Assembly (NCBI RefSeq): GCF_015679265.1
Contig: NZ_CP064942.1
Coordinates: 3,452,001 to 3,516,000 of the forward strand
Length of the DNA stretch: 64,000 nt
Reading direction: 5' to 3'
Source: Pontivivens ytuae
GTDB lineage: Bacteria; Pseudomonadota; Alphaproteobacteria; Rhodobacterales; Rhodobacteraceae
Of the stretch, positions 46,895 through 55,814 are shown one piece after another; the stretch's first letter is position 1, and every line of letters begins with the position of its first letter. The notes under the pieces were generated by a model that was given only the letters and a program-made list of their open reading frames with translations, was not told the origin of the DNA and did no database searches. Position numbers and translations under genes: made by a program.

Positions 46895-48082
46895 TCACAG
46901 CCCCATCCCGGTCCGCATCGCCACCTGCTTCACCGGACCCAGTCCCGCGAGAACCCGAAGCCCCTGCCGCCGCAGATCGCGCAGCGCCTGCACGTCGGTC
47001 ATCGCGGCGCGGTTCAGCAGCTCGACGCCCCGCTCGCGCAGCGCGATGTCGGCGCGGCGCGCCTTGGCATAGTCCTCCAGCATCTCGTCGGAGCCAAGCG
47101 CATGGCGACCCGCCGCCTCGATCAGCGCGCGGATATCGGCGAAGGAGGTGTTGAGCCCCTGCGCGCCGATCGGGGGCATCACGTGCGCCGCCTCGGCGAT
47201 CAGCGCCGTGTGCGGCCCGGTAAGCTCTTGTGCTTCCTGAGAAACGATCGGCCAGACCCGCCGCGGGCTTTCCAGCGTCAGGGGCCCGAGCACGTGGCAG
47301 GAGCGGGCCGTCGCCTCGGCCGCGAAGGTCTCGGCGTCCATCTCCATCAGCGCCGCCGCCTTCGGCCCGGTCTCCATCCACACCACGGCGGAGCGGTGGC
47401 CCCCCTCGGGGTCATCGGGCAGGGGAACCAAAGTAAACGGCCCGCCCGTGCGGTGCAGCTCGGTCGAGATCCCCTGATGCGGCAGGTCGTGCCCGACGGC
47501 GAAGACGACCGCCTTCTGCCCGTAGCGCACCGTGCGCACATCGATGCCAAGTGCCTCGCGCACAAGGGAATTTCGCCCGTCCGCACCCACCAGCAGATCG
47601 CAGCGCCAGCGTGAGCCGTCGTCGAGCGAGACCAGTGCGTGGCCCGTCCGCGGCAGCACGTTCGCGACCCCGGTGCCGAGCCGCAGCTCCAGCCCCTCCA
47701 TCGCCTCCGCGTGGGCCGTCATCTCGCGCCGCAGCACGTAGTTGGGGACGTTCCAGCCGAAGAGATCCTGCCCGATCTCCGTCGCCACGAAATCCGCGCT
47801 CTCGCGTATCTCGTTGATCTCGCCGCCGGAATCGCAGAGCCGCATCACCGCAAGCTCCGCCGCCTCGGGCGCCAGCCGGTCCCAGAGCCCGACCTCCCGC
47901 ATCATCTCCACCGCCGGCATCAGGAAGGCGGTGGAGCGCAGGTCGGAGCCCTCGGCATCCCGTTCGGTCACCGGCGGCACCGGATCGACGCAGAGCACCG
48001 ATTGTCCGCGATGGGCGAAGGCCATGGCGGCCATCAGGCCGGCAACCCCGCCACCGGCCACGATCACGTCTATTTGGTCCAT
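46895..48082 (-). CDS. UbiH/UbiF-family FAD-dependent monooxygenase
   Basis: 395-residue flavoprotein hydroxylase of the ubiquinone-synthesis family. The N-terminal FAD motif is IVAGGGVAGLMAAMAFAHRG (7-26), the DG motif is VGADGRNSLVREALG, and ALIAEAAHVMPPIGAQGLNTSFADI is the second FAD-binding region (GD-type, with Glu-Ala in place of the usual Gly-Asp). It probably hydroxylates a ring position in ubiquinone synthesis, with UbiH, UbiF and UbiI-type positions not separable here. It precedes the HAD gene on the minus strand convergent with anmK. Confidence 0.9.
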   Translation of the reverse strand: MDQIDVIVAGGGVAGLMAAMAFAHRGQSVLCVDPVPPVTERDAEGSDLRSTAFLMPAVEMMREVGLWDRLAPEAAELAVMRLCDSGGEINEIRESADFVATEIGQDLFGWNVPNYVLRREMTAHAEAMEGLELRLGTGVANVLPRTGHALVSLDDGSRWRCDLLVGADGRNSLVREALGIDVRTVRYGQKAVVFAVGHDLPHQGISTELHRTGGPFTLVPLPDDPEGGHRSAVVWMETGPKAAALMEMDAETFAAEATARSCHVLGPLTLESPRRVWPIVSQEAQELTGPHTALIAEAAHVMPPIGAQGLNTSFADIRALIEAAGRHALGSDEMLEDYAKARRADIALRERGVELLNRAAMTDVQALRDLRRQGLRVLAGLGPVKQVAMRTGMGL

Positions 48083-48091
48083 GGGGCTTAT

Positions 48092-48751
48092 CTATACCTG
48101 CGCGGTCGCGATCAGACGCGACACAAAGTCCGTGATGTCGTCGGTCGCATGGTGCACGTGATCGTGCGCGTCATGGGCATCCTCGCCGACCAGCACCGTC
48201 CGCATGCCGAGGCGGTGCGGGATGTGCAGGTTCACCAGCGTATCCTCGAACATCGCCGCCGCGTCCGGATCGAGCCGCGCCTCGTCGAACACGGTCTTGA
48301 AGGCCCGCCCGTCGGGCTTCGAGATATAGCCCGCATCTTCAATGCCATAGAGCACGTCGAAGGCCCCTTCCAGGCCACGGGCGCGCACCACCCGCTCCGC
48401 ATGGGCGCGGGAGCCGTTGGTGAAGACGATCTTGCGGCCGGGCAGCGCCTCGATCCCCTCGCGCAGGATCGGGTCGGGGGAGAGCACCGTGAGGTCCAGC
48501 GCATGGGTTTTCTCAAGGAAATCATCGGCATCGATGCCATGATGCTTGATGAGCCCGCCCAGCGTCGTGCCGTATTCGGCGAGGTAGTGGCCCCGCAGCG
48601 CCTCCGCCTCCGCCACGCCGATCTTCAGCTCGCGCGTGATCCAGAGCGTCATCAGGTCGTCCATCTGGTCGAAGATCCCGGCCGTGGGGGCGTAGAGCGT
48701 GTTGTCGAGGTCGAAGACCCACTCGCGCACATGGTTGAAATGCTGTTTCAT
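48092..48751 (-). CDS. HAD-family pyrimidine 5'-nucleotidase
   Basis: 219-residue HAD hydrolase with the nucleophile motif VFDLDNTLYAP (12-22), the motif II Thr in KIVFTNGSRAH, the Lys in YISKPDGRAFK and the acid motif AAMFEDTLVNL. The sequence follows the Pyr-5-nucleotidase (SDT1/PhoG-like) subfamily that removes phosphate from UMP, CMP or damaged nucleotides. The ATG at 48751 gives the family length; the far longer frame to 49732 is antisense to the methyltransferase. The UbiH-type gene starts 9 bp after its stop on this strand. Confidence 0.88.
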   Translation of the reverse strand: MKQHFNHVREWVFDLDNTLYAPTAGIFDQMDDLMTLWITRELKIGVAEAEALRGHYLAEYGTTLGGLIKHHGIDADDFLEKTHALDLTVLSPDPILREGIEALPGRKIVFTNGSRAHAERVVRARGLEGAFDVLYGIEDAGYISKPDGRAFKTVFDEARLDPDAAAMFEDTLVNLHIPHRLGMRTVLVGEDAHDAHDHVHHATDDITDFVSRLIATAQV

Positions 48752-48820
48752 CCGCCTCACTTGCCGTCGCGGCCCCGGAAGGCCGGTTTGCTGCAGCGCA
48801 CACCGCAGGAGTTCGAATAT

Positions 48821-49648
48821 ATGGCAACCATCGAGGACTGGAAGGGCCGTGTGGGCCGGGAGTGGGCCGACAAGGCCGACGCGATGGAGGGGCTGCTGGG
48901 CCCGATCGGGGCGGAGGGGATGGCCGCGCTGGGGTCCGTTTCGGGGCACTCGGTGCTCGATCTGGGCTGCGGCGCGGGCGATACGGCGCTGGCCCTGGCC
49001 GCGCGCGGGGCGGAGGTCACCGGCGTCGACGTGTCTGAGGATCTGCTCGCCGTCGCGCGAACGCAGCCTGGGGCGGAGCGGGTGACCTGGCGCCTGGCCG
49101 ATGCGTCCTCCGCGACCTTCGAACAGCCCTTCGATGCGCTGCATTCGCGCTGCGGGGCCATGTTCTTCGACGATCCGGCGGCGGGCTGGGCGCATCTGCG
49201 CACGCAGGTGACGCCCGGTGGACAGCTCGCGGTGAGCTGCTGGCGCGCGGCATCGCTCAACGGCTGGGTCACGATCCCGCTGGCCGCCGCCCGCCCGGTG
49301 CTGGGCGAGGAGGCGACGCAGGCCCCGCCCGCCGGGGGCGCAGGACCCTTCGGTTGGGCCGACGAGGCTTACGTCCGCGATCTGCTGACAGGCGCGGGCT
49401 GGTCCGATGTCGCGCTGACCCCGGTGGACCGCGAGGCTGCGATTTCCACCGGCTCCGACCCCGATCCGGTCGCGCGCGCCACAGCGTTCACCCTGCGCAT
49501 CGGCATCCTCGCCTCCCGCCTGCGGGAGCGGTCGGAGGAGGAGCGGGCGGCCGTGGCCGACGCCCTCGCCGCCGCTTTCGCCCCGCTGGTCCGGGAGGGC
49601 GCGGTGCGCATTCCCACCGCGGGCTGGATCGTGACGGCGCGCGCCTGA
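48821..49648 (+). CDS. Class I SAM-dependent methyltransferase
   Basis: 275-residue methyltransferase. SAM motif I is VLDLGCGAGDTALALAARG (about 44-62), followed by VTGVDVSEDLL as motif II, WRLADASSATF and the post-motif LRTQVTPGGQLAVSCWR. The C-terminal 100 residues are variable and helical and probably cap the substrate. AGGAG lies 9 nt before the ATG at 48821. It diverges from the HAD gene by 69 bp. The substrate is unknown. Confidence 0.88.
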   Translation: MATIEDWKGRVGREWADKADAMEGLLGPIGAEGMAALGSVSGHSVLDLGCGAGDTALALAARGAEVTGVDVSEDLLAVARTQPGAERVTWRLADASSATFEQPFDALHSRCGAMFFDDPAAGWAHLRTQVTPGGQLAVSCWRAASLNGWVTIPLAAARPVLGEEATQAPPAGGAGPFGWADEAYVRDLLTGAGWSDVALTPVDREAAISTGSDPDPVARATAFTLRIGILASRLRERSEEERAAVADALAAAFAPLVREGAVRIPTAGWIVTARA

Positions 49649-49649
49649 C

Positions 49650-49684
49650 CCTTCTTCTTGCCGGCAAATATCCCCGCCGGAGGC
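49650..49684 (+). repeat. Gene-end repeat after the methyltransferase gene
   Basis: CCTTCTTCTTGCCGGCAAAT then ATCCCCGCCGGAGGC follows the stop codon within a few bases, in the standard gene-sense orientation (pyrimidine tract, CAAATA, CCCCGCCGGAGGC). Confidence 0.75.
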
Positions 49685-49705
49685 GATCGCGAACGGTGCG
49701 GCCTG

Positions 49706-49735
49706 TTGACACGGCCGCATACCGCCATCCACATA
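49706..49735 (+). promoter_or_regulatory. Predicted promoter of the FadR-type regulator gene
   Basis: TTGACA (49706-49711) and CACATA (49730-49735) are 18 bp apart. The 8-bp word GCATACCG occurs on both sides (49718-49725 and 49748-49755), a possible autoregulatory site. Confidence 0.5.
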
Positions 49736-49767
49736 TGTTCACGATGGCATACCGTGAGATCGCCCCG

Positions 49768-50400
49768 ATGACCGACCCGTCCCCGTCCGACGCCTATGGC
49801 CGCATCCTCGCGGCCATCGACCTTGGCGACTACCGCCCCGGCGACCGGCTGGTGGAAAGCGAGCTGGCCGAGCGGCTGGGCATGTCGCGCACCCCGATCC
49901 GCGAGGCGCTGCAACGGTTGGAGACGCAAGGGGTGCTGGCGCGCGACGGGCGCAGCCTGATCGTCGCCTCCCTCGACCACGACCAGCTTGGCGAACTCTA
50001 CACCGTGCGGGCGGAGCTGGAGGGGCTGGCGGCGCGCCTCGCTGCGCAGCACGCAGCACCCGAGGAGATCGCGGTGCTCTACGAGATGATCGCCGCGGAC
50101 CGGAAGCTGATGGACGATCCGCAGGCGCTCAGCCGGGCAAACAAGCGGTTTCACCGGCAGATCCACCTCGCCTCGCACAACCGCTTCCTGATCCGGCAGC
50201 TTGAGTCCGTGCGCCGCTCGATGGCGCTGCTGACCTTTACCTCCTTTGCTGCGGAGGGCCGCAGCCCCGATGCCATGGCGGAGCACGAGGCGATCGTGAA
50301 GGCGATCGAGGCGCGGGACGGGACGGCGGCGGATGACGCGGCGCGGGCCCATATCTCGGCGGCCTACCAGACGCGGCTCAAGGTGGATGCGGGCGAATGA
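49768..50400 (+). CDS. GntR-family regulator, FadR/FCD type
   Basis: 210-residue regulator with an N-terminal winged helix (VESELAERLGMSRTPIREALQRLETQGVL, about 30-58) and an all-helical FCD ligand domain (about 75-200) with NKRFHRQIHLASHN. ATG at 49768 gives normal length; ATG 49744 and 49735 are in frame but would lie at or before the predicted transcription start. It overlaps the hydratase gene by ATGA, so it is likely to control that gene and itself, in response to a carboxylic acid. Confidence 0.85.
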   Translation: MTDPSPSDAYGRILAAIDLGDYRPGDRLVESELAERLGMSRTPIREALQRLETQGVLARDGRSLIVASLDHDQLGELYTVRAELEGLAARLAAQHAAPEEIAVLYEMIAADRKLMDDPQALSRANKRFHRQIHLASHNRFLIRQLESVRRSMALLTFTSFAAEGRSPDAMAEHEAIVKAIEARDGTAADDAARAHISAAYQTRLKVDAGE

Positions 50401-51125
50401 ACTTTGACGACAGAGCGCGGGAGATCGCGGCGGCGCGCGCCGACCGGACCCCCTTCGTGGCCTATGACGACATTCCGGACATGGACGTGGCCTACGCGAT
50501 CCAGGATCGGCTCGCTGCCCTGCAGGGCGAGACGGGCGGGTGGAAGATCGCGTGGAATGTCCCTGCGTTGATGGAAAAATTCGGGGTGGAGGCGCCGGGT
50601 GCGGCGCGCGTGCTCGCCTCGCAGATCCGCAGCGATGGCGCCGCGCTGCAGGCCGCCGAGTTCCGCCAGCTCAACCTGGAGCCGGAGATCGCGGCGGTCC
50701 TCGCCGCCGATCTGCCGGAGGGGCCGCATGATGCGGCAAGTGTCGCGCCGTTCGTCGAGCGGCTGGTGCCCGCCTTCGAGGTTCTGGACCGGCGCGATGT
50801 GACCTCGACCCACGGGCCGACCATCGTGGCGCAGGGGGTGTTCAATGCGGGGCTCGTGCTGGGCACCGCGACGGGAGCCGGGATCGGGCGCTGTCGCGTG
50901 ACCATCGGCGGTGAGGTGGTGCTCGATGCCGAGGACACCGCGCCGCAGCCGCCGCTCGAAGCGCTGGCTTACCTCGCCAACCTCTTCGCCGCGCGCGGGG
51001 AGCGGTTCCGCGAGGGGCAGGTGGTGCTCTGCGGTTCGCATACGCCGCTTCTGCCCATTGCGGCGGGGCAGGAGGCGGTTATGGAGGTCGAGGGGCTCGG
51101 CCGCGTGGCGCTGACCGTGGCCTGA
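50397..51125 (+). CDS. 2-keto-4-pentenoate hydratase family protein
   Basis: 242-residue member of the FAH-fold hydratase/decarboxylase family (MhpD, XylJ-type), which adds water to 2-hydroxypenta-2,4-dienoate in aromatic meta-cleavage pathways. NLEPEIAAVLAADLP carries the metal-ligand Glu pair, and THGPTIVAQGVFNAGLVLGT and VLCGSHTPLLPIAAG match the family. No other meta-pathway gene is near, so the substrate may be different. It is translated with the FadR-type regulator through an ATGA overlap. Confidence 0.82.
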   Translation: MNFDDRAREIAAARADRTPFVAYDDIPDMDVAYAIQDRLAALQGETGGWKIAWNVPALMEKFGVEAPGAARVLASQIRSDGAALQAAEFRQLNLEPEIAAVLAADLPEGPHDAASVAPFVERLVPAFEVLDRRDVTSTHGPTIVAQGVFNAGLVLGTATGAGIGRCRVTIGGEVVLDAEDTAPQPPLEALAYLANLFAARGERFREGQVVLCGSHTPLLPIAAGQEAVMEVEGLGRVALTVA

Positions 51126-51193
51126 GGCCGCGCGGGTCTTTCGCCGAGATCCCCGGTCGCCCATCTCTGGCGGAGAGGCAGCCGGAGGTCAGC

Positions 51194-52279
51194 GTGTTCA
51201 ATCGCATCTGGGCCGGGGCGTCGGCCCTGTTCGCAGCGGCTGTGGTCGCGACCCTGTTCTGGGGTCCTCGAGGGGTGGACATGCCTGAGGGCCTCGCCGA
51301 CCAGCCCTTCGAGGCGCGGTGGTCCGCAGCCCTTGCCGCATTGGAAGAGCAGGGTGCGGGCGTCGTCGCCGGCTATGCGCGGGAAGGCGCGTCGGTGGTG
51401 GCCGCTACCGGCGATGTCGTGCCGGAGGGCGTGGCCGCCGGTGACGTGCAGGTCGATCTCAACTCGATCACGAAGACGGTGACGGCGGTTCTGGTGCTCG
51501 ACGCGGTGGAGGCGGGGCTTTTTGCCCTCGACACGCCGCTGGCCGATCTGCTGCCGGACGTGCCGGAGGACAAGGCGGGCATCACCGTCCACCAGCTCCT
51601 GACCCACAGCGCGGGGTTCCCAGAGGCGATCGGCGACGATGACGAGGTGATCGGCCGGTCGGCCTATCTCGCCCGCGCCTTCGAGGCCGGGCTGGAGGGG
51701 CCGCCGGGCCAGTACCTCTACTCCAACGTGGGCTACGGCGTGCTCGCGGCGATCGTCGAGACGGCGGGTGGGGAGAGCTATGCGGATCGGCTGGCGGCGA
51801 TGCTCACCGAGGCGGGGCTGCCATCGATGGGCTATGACGGCGTGCTCGACACCGGCCGGGCGCTGAGTGCGCCGGGCGGCGACACGATCCGCGCGGCGAG
51901 CTGGGGTGGCGGGCCGCCGGGCTGGCACCTGATCGGCAATGGCGGGCTCATCGCGACGCCGGCGGGCTTCCTCGCCTTCGAGGAGGCGTTTCGCGGTGGC
52001 CGGATCGTGGGTGACGATCTCGTGCAGCGGGCGCTGTCCGCGCATGTGGCGGAGGATGCGGAGGAGAGCTCCTTCTACGGCTACGGTCTGGTGGTCGAGG
52101 AGGTGCCGGAGCTTGGCCGCGTCTTCTGGCACGATGGCGGCAACGGCGCGTTCTCGGCCGAATGGGCCTACCTGGAGGCGCATAACACGACGCTGTTCGT
52201 CGCGGCACCGGGCGAGGAGGCGTTCGCGGCGATGGAACTGCTGAAATCGTTCCTGTTCCCGCCCGCGGCGCCGGTCTGA
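51194..52279 (+). CDS. Beta-lactamase-class C-type serine hydrolase
   Basis: 361-residue exported or membrane-anchored serine hydrolase. An N-terminal hydrophobic segment (ASALFAAAVVATLFWG) serves as signal or anchor. The active-site motifs are SITK (SxxK) in LNSITKTVTAV, YSN (YxN) in YLYSNVGYGVL and HDG in VFWHDGGNGAF, as in class C beta-lactamases, esterases and DD-peptidases. The GTG start has GGAGG 6 nt upstream. The substrate is not determined; resistance should not be inferred from fold alone. Its stop codon lies in the loop of an 11-bp stem. Confidence 0.85.
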   Translation: MFNRIWAGASALFAAAVVATLFWGPRGVDMPEGLADQPFEARWSAALAALEEQGAGVVAGYAREGASVVAATGDVVPEGVAAGDVQVDLNSITKTVTAVLVLDAVEAGLFALDTPLADLLPDVPEDKAGITVHQLLTHSAGFPEAIGDDDEVIGRSAYLARAFEAGLEGPPGQYLYSNVGYGVLAAIVETAGGESYADRLAAMLTEAGLPSMGYDGVLDTGRALSAPGGDTIRAASWGGGPPGWHLIGNGGLIATPAGFLAFEEAFRGGRIVGDDLVQRALSAHVAEDAEESSFYGYGLVVEEVPELGRVFWHDGGNGAFSAEWAYLEAHNTTLFVAAPGEEAFAAMELLKSFLFPPAAPV

Positions 52280-52316
52280 GCGCCGCGGGCCAAAGTCTTT
52301 GCACGAAGACTTTTGG
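52261..52316. terminator. Two hairpins between convergent genes, the first around the stop codon
   Basis: GCCCGCGGCGC (52261-52271) and GCGCCGCGGGC (52280-52290) form an 11-bp stem whose 8-nt loop includes the serine-hydrolase TGA. AAAGTCTT (52292-52299) and AAGACTTT (52306-52313) form a second stem followed by TTGG. Together they probably separate the two convergent genes. Confidence 0.65.
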
Positions 52317-52343
52317 ACCGGAGTTCCCGGCCGAAAACCCTCG

Positions 52344-53297
52344 TCAGAGGTTGAGTTGGTAGCTCGCCGCCTCGTAGGCGAAGCCGTCGCCCGACGCTTC
52401 GAGATAGCCCATGCCGGGGAAGGGCATGTGATAGCCGACGAAGGGAATGCCGTCCGCCGCGACCTGGCCCAGCAGGCTGCGGCGGGTCTGGGCGGCTGCG
52501 GCCTTGTCGAGGTCGAAGAGCACTTCCCAGTCCGGCCGTTCCATGGACAGGACGAAGTGGTTCGCGGCGTCCGCGATCAGCATCAGGCGCTGCCCATTGC
52601 TCTCGATATGGTAGGCCATGTGGCCTGGCGTGTGGCCGGAGGCGTCCACCGCCTCCACACCGCTCACCACGCTGTCGCCCGGCGTGATCATGCGGGTGCG
52701 CTCGGCGACCGGCAGGACCATCTGGTTGAAGAGGGTGTGGACCCGCTCGCCCGGCGTGCCGACGCGGTCCTCGCTGGACCAGAAGTCCCACTCGGCGGCC
52801 GCCGTCACGTAGTCGGCGTTGGGGAAGGCCGACGCGCCGTCCTCCATCATGCCGCCGATATGGTCGGGGTGCATGTGGGTGAGGACGACGGTATCCACCT
52901 GCTCGGGCGTGTAACCTGCCGCCGCCAGCCTCTCGCGCAGCAGGCCGCGGCCCGGCCGCGCGCCCTGGCCATTGCCGGTGTCGAAGAGGATCAGGCTCTC
53001 GCCGGTGTTCACGAGGGTGGGCACGAAGGTGAACTCGGCAACGCCGGTGGGCAGGTTGTTCTCGGCCAACAGCTCCTGCACCGTGGCCGGATCCTGGTCG
53101 GTGCCGAAGATCTCGTGCGGGTTGTCGCGCGGGGCGACGCCATCGAGCAGCGTCGTCACCTCGAAATCGCCCAGCACGATGCGGCGGTGCACCGGGCGGT
53201 CGGGGCCCAGCATCGGGGCGGCGGGCAGGGCGGGCGTGGCCATCGCGGCTGCCCCAAGTGCCAGCGCGCCGCGGCGGGTCATGTTGAACTCGGTCAT
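52344..53297 (-). CDS. MBL-fold metallo-hydrolase, Tat-exported
   Basis: 317-residue periplasmic metallo-beta-lactamase-fold protein. The N-terminus MTEFNMTRRGALALGAAAMA is a twin-arginine signal with cleavage near ALP-AAP. LTHMHPDHIGG is the HxHxDH motif, ASGHTPGHMAYH and IADAANHFV supply further ligands. The overall layout resembles lactonase or quorum-quenching-type and methyl parathion hydrolase-type MBL proteins, but the substrate is unknown. It is divergent from lipA. GGTTCC-type sequence precedes the ATG. Confidence 0.86.
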   Translation of the reverse strand: MTEFNMTRRGALALGAAAMATPALPAAPMLGPDRPVHRRIVLGDFEVTTLLDGVAPRDNPHEIFGTDQDPATVQELLAENNLPTGVAEFTFVPTLVNTGESLILFDTGNGQGARPGRGLLRERLAAAGYTPEQVDTVVLTHMHPDHIGGMMEDGASAFPNADYVTAAAEWDFWSSEDRVGTPGERVHTLFNQMVLPVAERTRMITPGDSVVSGVEAVDASGHTPGHMAYHIESNGQRLMLIADAANHFVLSMERPDWEVLFDLDKAAAAQTRRSLLGQVAADGIPFVGYHMPFPGMGYLEASGDGFAYEAASYQLNL

Positions 53298-53415
53298 GTC
53301 GGAACCTCCCGTTTCTATGCTCCACGAACTGTGCGCCGCCCGCCCCGCGTCGAGCCCGGCGCGTTCAACAGATCGTTTCCGGGCCTTGCACGGGACGCAT
53401 GGCGGGGCGGCGCGC

Positions 53416-53445
53416 TTGACGGTCGCGATGACAAGCCCGACCTAA
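53416..53445 (+). promoter_or_regulatory. Possible lipA promoter
   Basis: TTGACG (53416-53421) is followed 18 bp later by ACCTAA (53440-53445), a weak -10. The site is 34 bp before the lipA ATG. The remaining gap 53298-53415 shows nothing specific. Confidence 0.3.
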
Positions 53446-53478
53446 GGGCTTATGACAGGTCCAAGAATGGAGGGCCCC

Positions 53479-54435
53479 ATGGCACCGCGCGACCTGAAGA
53501 TCCCCGCCGAGCGTCACCCGGAAAAGGCGCATCGCCCCGACAATGCCCAGCCGAAGAAGCCGGACTGGATCCGGGTGAAGGCGCCCAACTCCAAGGGCTA
53601 TCGCGACACGGCGAAGATCATGCGGGACAACAACCTCGTCACCGTGTGCGAGGAGGCGGGCTGTCCGAATGTCGGCGAGTGCTGGTCCCAGGGCCACGCC
53701 ACCATGATGATCATGGGCGACATCTGCACGCGCGGCTGCACCTTCTGCAACATCGCGACGGGGCGGCCCGATGCGCTCGACGTGTTCGAGCCGGGCCGCG
53801 TCGCGCAGGCGGTCGAGAAGCTGGGGCTGAACCACGTCGTCATCACCTCCGTCGACCGCGACGATATCGACGATGGCGGGGCGGAGCACTTTGCCCAGAC
53901 CATCCGTGCGATCCGGCGCAAGGCGCCCGAGACCACGATCGAGATCCTGACGCCCGATTTCATCAAGTCGAAGCCGGGCTCGCTGGAGGTGGTGGTCGAG
54001 GCGAAACCGGACGTCTTCAACCACAACCTCGAAACCGTGCCGGGGCTCTATCCGGAGGTCCGGCCCGGTGCGCGCTACTTCCACTCCCTGCGGCTGTTGC
54101 AGCGGGTCAAGGAACTCGATCCTTCCATGTTCACCAAGTCGGGGATCATGGTGGGCCTTGGCGAGGACAAGCAGGCCGTGCACCAGGTGATGGATGACAT
54201 GCGCGCCGCCGATATCGATTTCCTGACCATCGGCCAGTACCTCCAGCCGACGCCGAAGCACCATGCGGTGGACCGCTTCGTCACGCCCGAGGAGTTCGCG
54301 AGCTATGAGAAGGCTGCCTACGGCAAGGGCTTCCTCATGGTATCCGCCACGCCGCTGACGCGGTCGAGCTACCACGCGGGCGACGACTTCGCGCGGCTGC
54401 GGGAAGCGCGGCTCGCGAAGCTCCAGCAGGGGTGA
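53479..54435 (+). CDS. lipA: Lipoyl synthase
   Basis: 318-residue radical-SAM enzyme that inserts two sulfurs into octanoyl chains to make lipoate for 2-oxoacid dehydrogenases. The auxiliary cluster ligands are C57, C62 and C68 (CxxxxCxxxxxC) and the radical-SAM ligands C83, C87 and C90 (CxxxCxxC). [17 protein letters not shown] and [13 protein letters not shown] are typical, and RSSYHAG near the C-terminus contains the Ser ligand. GGAGG lies 7 nt before the ATG at 53479; an ATG at 53452 is in frame but lacks a site. Confidence 0.96.
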   Translation: MAPRDLKIPAERHPEKAHRPDNAQPKKPDWIRVKAPNSKGYRDTAKIMRDNNLVTVCEEAGCPNVGECWSQGHATMMIMGDICTRGCTFCNIATGRPDALDVFEPGRVAQAVEKLGLNHVVITSVDRDDIDDGGAEHFAQTIRAIRRKAPETTIEILTPDFIKSKPGSLEVVVEAKPDVFNHNLETVPGLYPEVRPGARYFHSLRLLQRVKELDPSMFTKSGIMVGLGEDKQAVHQVMDDMRAADIDFLTIGQYLQPTPKHHAVDRFVTPEEFASYEKAAYGKGFLMVSATPLTRSSYHAGDDFARLREARLAKLQQG

Positions 54436-54508
54436 GGCATTCCGCCTGTCCCCCGTTGGGGCGGCGCAGATTCGCTGAGGCGGCAACGCAACTTTAAGGC
54501 GAGCATTC

Positions 54509-54522
54509 GGCGAAATTTCGCC
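54509..54522. promoter_or_regulatory. Perfect 14-bp palindrome upstream of the LysM-rhodanese gene
   Basis: GGCGAAATTTCGCC reads the same on both strands and abuts CATAAT (54522-54527), a possible -10. It has the form of an operator for a dimeric regulator. The AT-rich stretch that follows (54523-54570) is the likely promoter region. Confidence 0.5.
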
Positions 54523-54593
54523 ATAATCGTGTAAAATGCACTTCTTCCGTGGTACCGTTTCCCCAAATGAACAAACGTGGGGAGGTATCGGTC

Positions 54594-55814
54594 GTGAGAT
54601 CGCCTTGTTTTGCTGTGCTTTCAGCCTTTGTCGCCGCCGGTTCGCCCGCTTTAGCAGAACAGAATTGCAACTATTCGCACCCTGTTCAGTCCGGTGAGAC
54701 GCTCAGCCTGATCGCGTTCCAGGCCTATGGCGACCGCACGCTCTATCCGCTGATCCACGAGGCGAACATGGCGGTGATCGGGCCGCGCCCCGAATTGCTG
54801 CGCGTGGGCGCGGTCCTCGCGATTCCCTGCCTGGATGACGAGTTCACACCGGTCTCGGCCGATATCTCGTCGCTGCAGGTGCCCGAGGTCGCACCGCCGC
54901 CGGTCGAGGAGGTCGTGGTGGCCGAGCCGGAGCCGGAAGCGCCGCTGACGCTCGAGCCCCTGATGACGACGGAGGCGCTGGCCGGGATCCTCGGCGATCC
55001 GCGGCTCCAGATCGTCGACCTGCGGCGGGAGGGGGACGGCGTCGAGTTCGGCTATATCCCCGGCAGTCTCGCCCTCTCCTTCGACCAGTGGCGCGGGCCT
55101 GGCGACAACCCCGGTGCCCCGCCGAGCGATGCGGCACTGTCGCAGATCCTGAGCGAGGCGGGGCTCGACCCAGAGCGGCCCACAGTCATCGTCGCGGCGA
55201 AGGATCATGTGATGCATTTCGCGCGCGGGGCCTTCGTCTACTGGATTCTGAAATCGGCGGGCTTCACCGAGCTTGCCCTGCTCGAAGGCGGTGGCGCGCG
55301 CTGGGCGTCGGAAGGCCGGACCATCGACTATGGTTCCGCGGTCCCGCAGCCGCAGGAGGTCAGCGTCACGCTCGCCACCACCTGGCGCGCCACGCCGCTG
55401 GAGGTCGCGGCGATCGCGACGGGTCAGATGGAGGGCGCGCTGCTCGACGGCCGGCCCGCGGGCTTCTTCCGGCCGGAGCAGGAGGGCGGCGTGGTCGTCC
55501 CCTCCACCATCCACGGAGCGCAGAACCTCGAAGGCATGCAGACCCACCGCGCCGCGATGATCGAGGAGAGCGGGCTGCGCGAGCTCGAAGTGCTCGACCG
55601 GTTGAAGAACGTCGACGTAGCTTGGGAGGAGATCCCGGTGGTCAACTTCTGCTCGGACGGCACGCTCTCGGCGGTGAACTGGTTCTACGCCTCCGAGGTC
55701 GCGGGGATCGCGAACGTGAAGCTCTACCCCGAATCGATCAAGGGCTGGGCCGCGTCCGGCAATCCGGTAGCCGTCGGTACCCTGAGCGAGCGGCTCTACG
55801 ACATGGCGAACTAA
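54594..55814 (+). CDS. Exported LysM-like / double rhodanese protein
   Basis: 406-residue secreted protein with an unusual domain order: signal peptide (1-21, PALA-EQ), a LysM-like segment with VQSGETLSLIAFQAYGD (about 28-78), a Pro/Glu-rich linker (about 86-120), and two rhodanese domains (about 125-245 and 265-400). Domain one lacks a Cys at the active-site loop (VIVAAKDHVMHF). Domain two has Cys353 in VVNFCSDGTLSA, so it could hold a persulfide. A GTG start at 54594 has GGAGG 8 nt before it and gives a perfect signal peptide, better than the upstream ATG 54567. Function is unknown; periplasmic sulfur transfer is an inference. Confidence 0.78.
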   Translation: MRSPCFAVLSAFVAAGSPALAEQNCNYSHPVQSGETLSLIAFQAYGDRTLYPLIHEANMAVIGPRPELLRVGAVLAIPCLDDEFTPVSADISSLQVPEVAPPPVEEVVVAEPEPEAPLTLEPLMTTEALAGILGDPRLQIVDLRREGDGVEFGYIPGSLALSFDQWRGPGDNPGAPPSDAALSQILSEAGLDPERPTVIVAAKDHVMHFARGAFVYWILKSAGFTELALLEGGGARWASEGRTIDYGSAVPQPQEVSVTLATTWRATPLEVAAIATGQMEGALLDGRPAGFFRPEQEGGVVVPSTIHGAQNLEGMQTHRAAMIEESGLRELEVLDRLKNVDVAWEEIPVVNFCSDGTLSAVNWFYASEVAGIANVKLYPESIKGWAASGNPVAVGTLSERLYDMAN

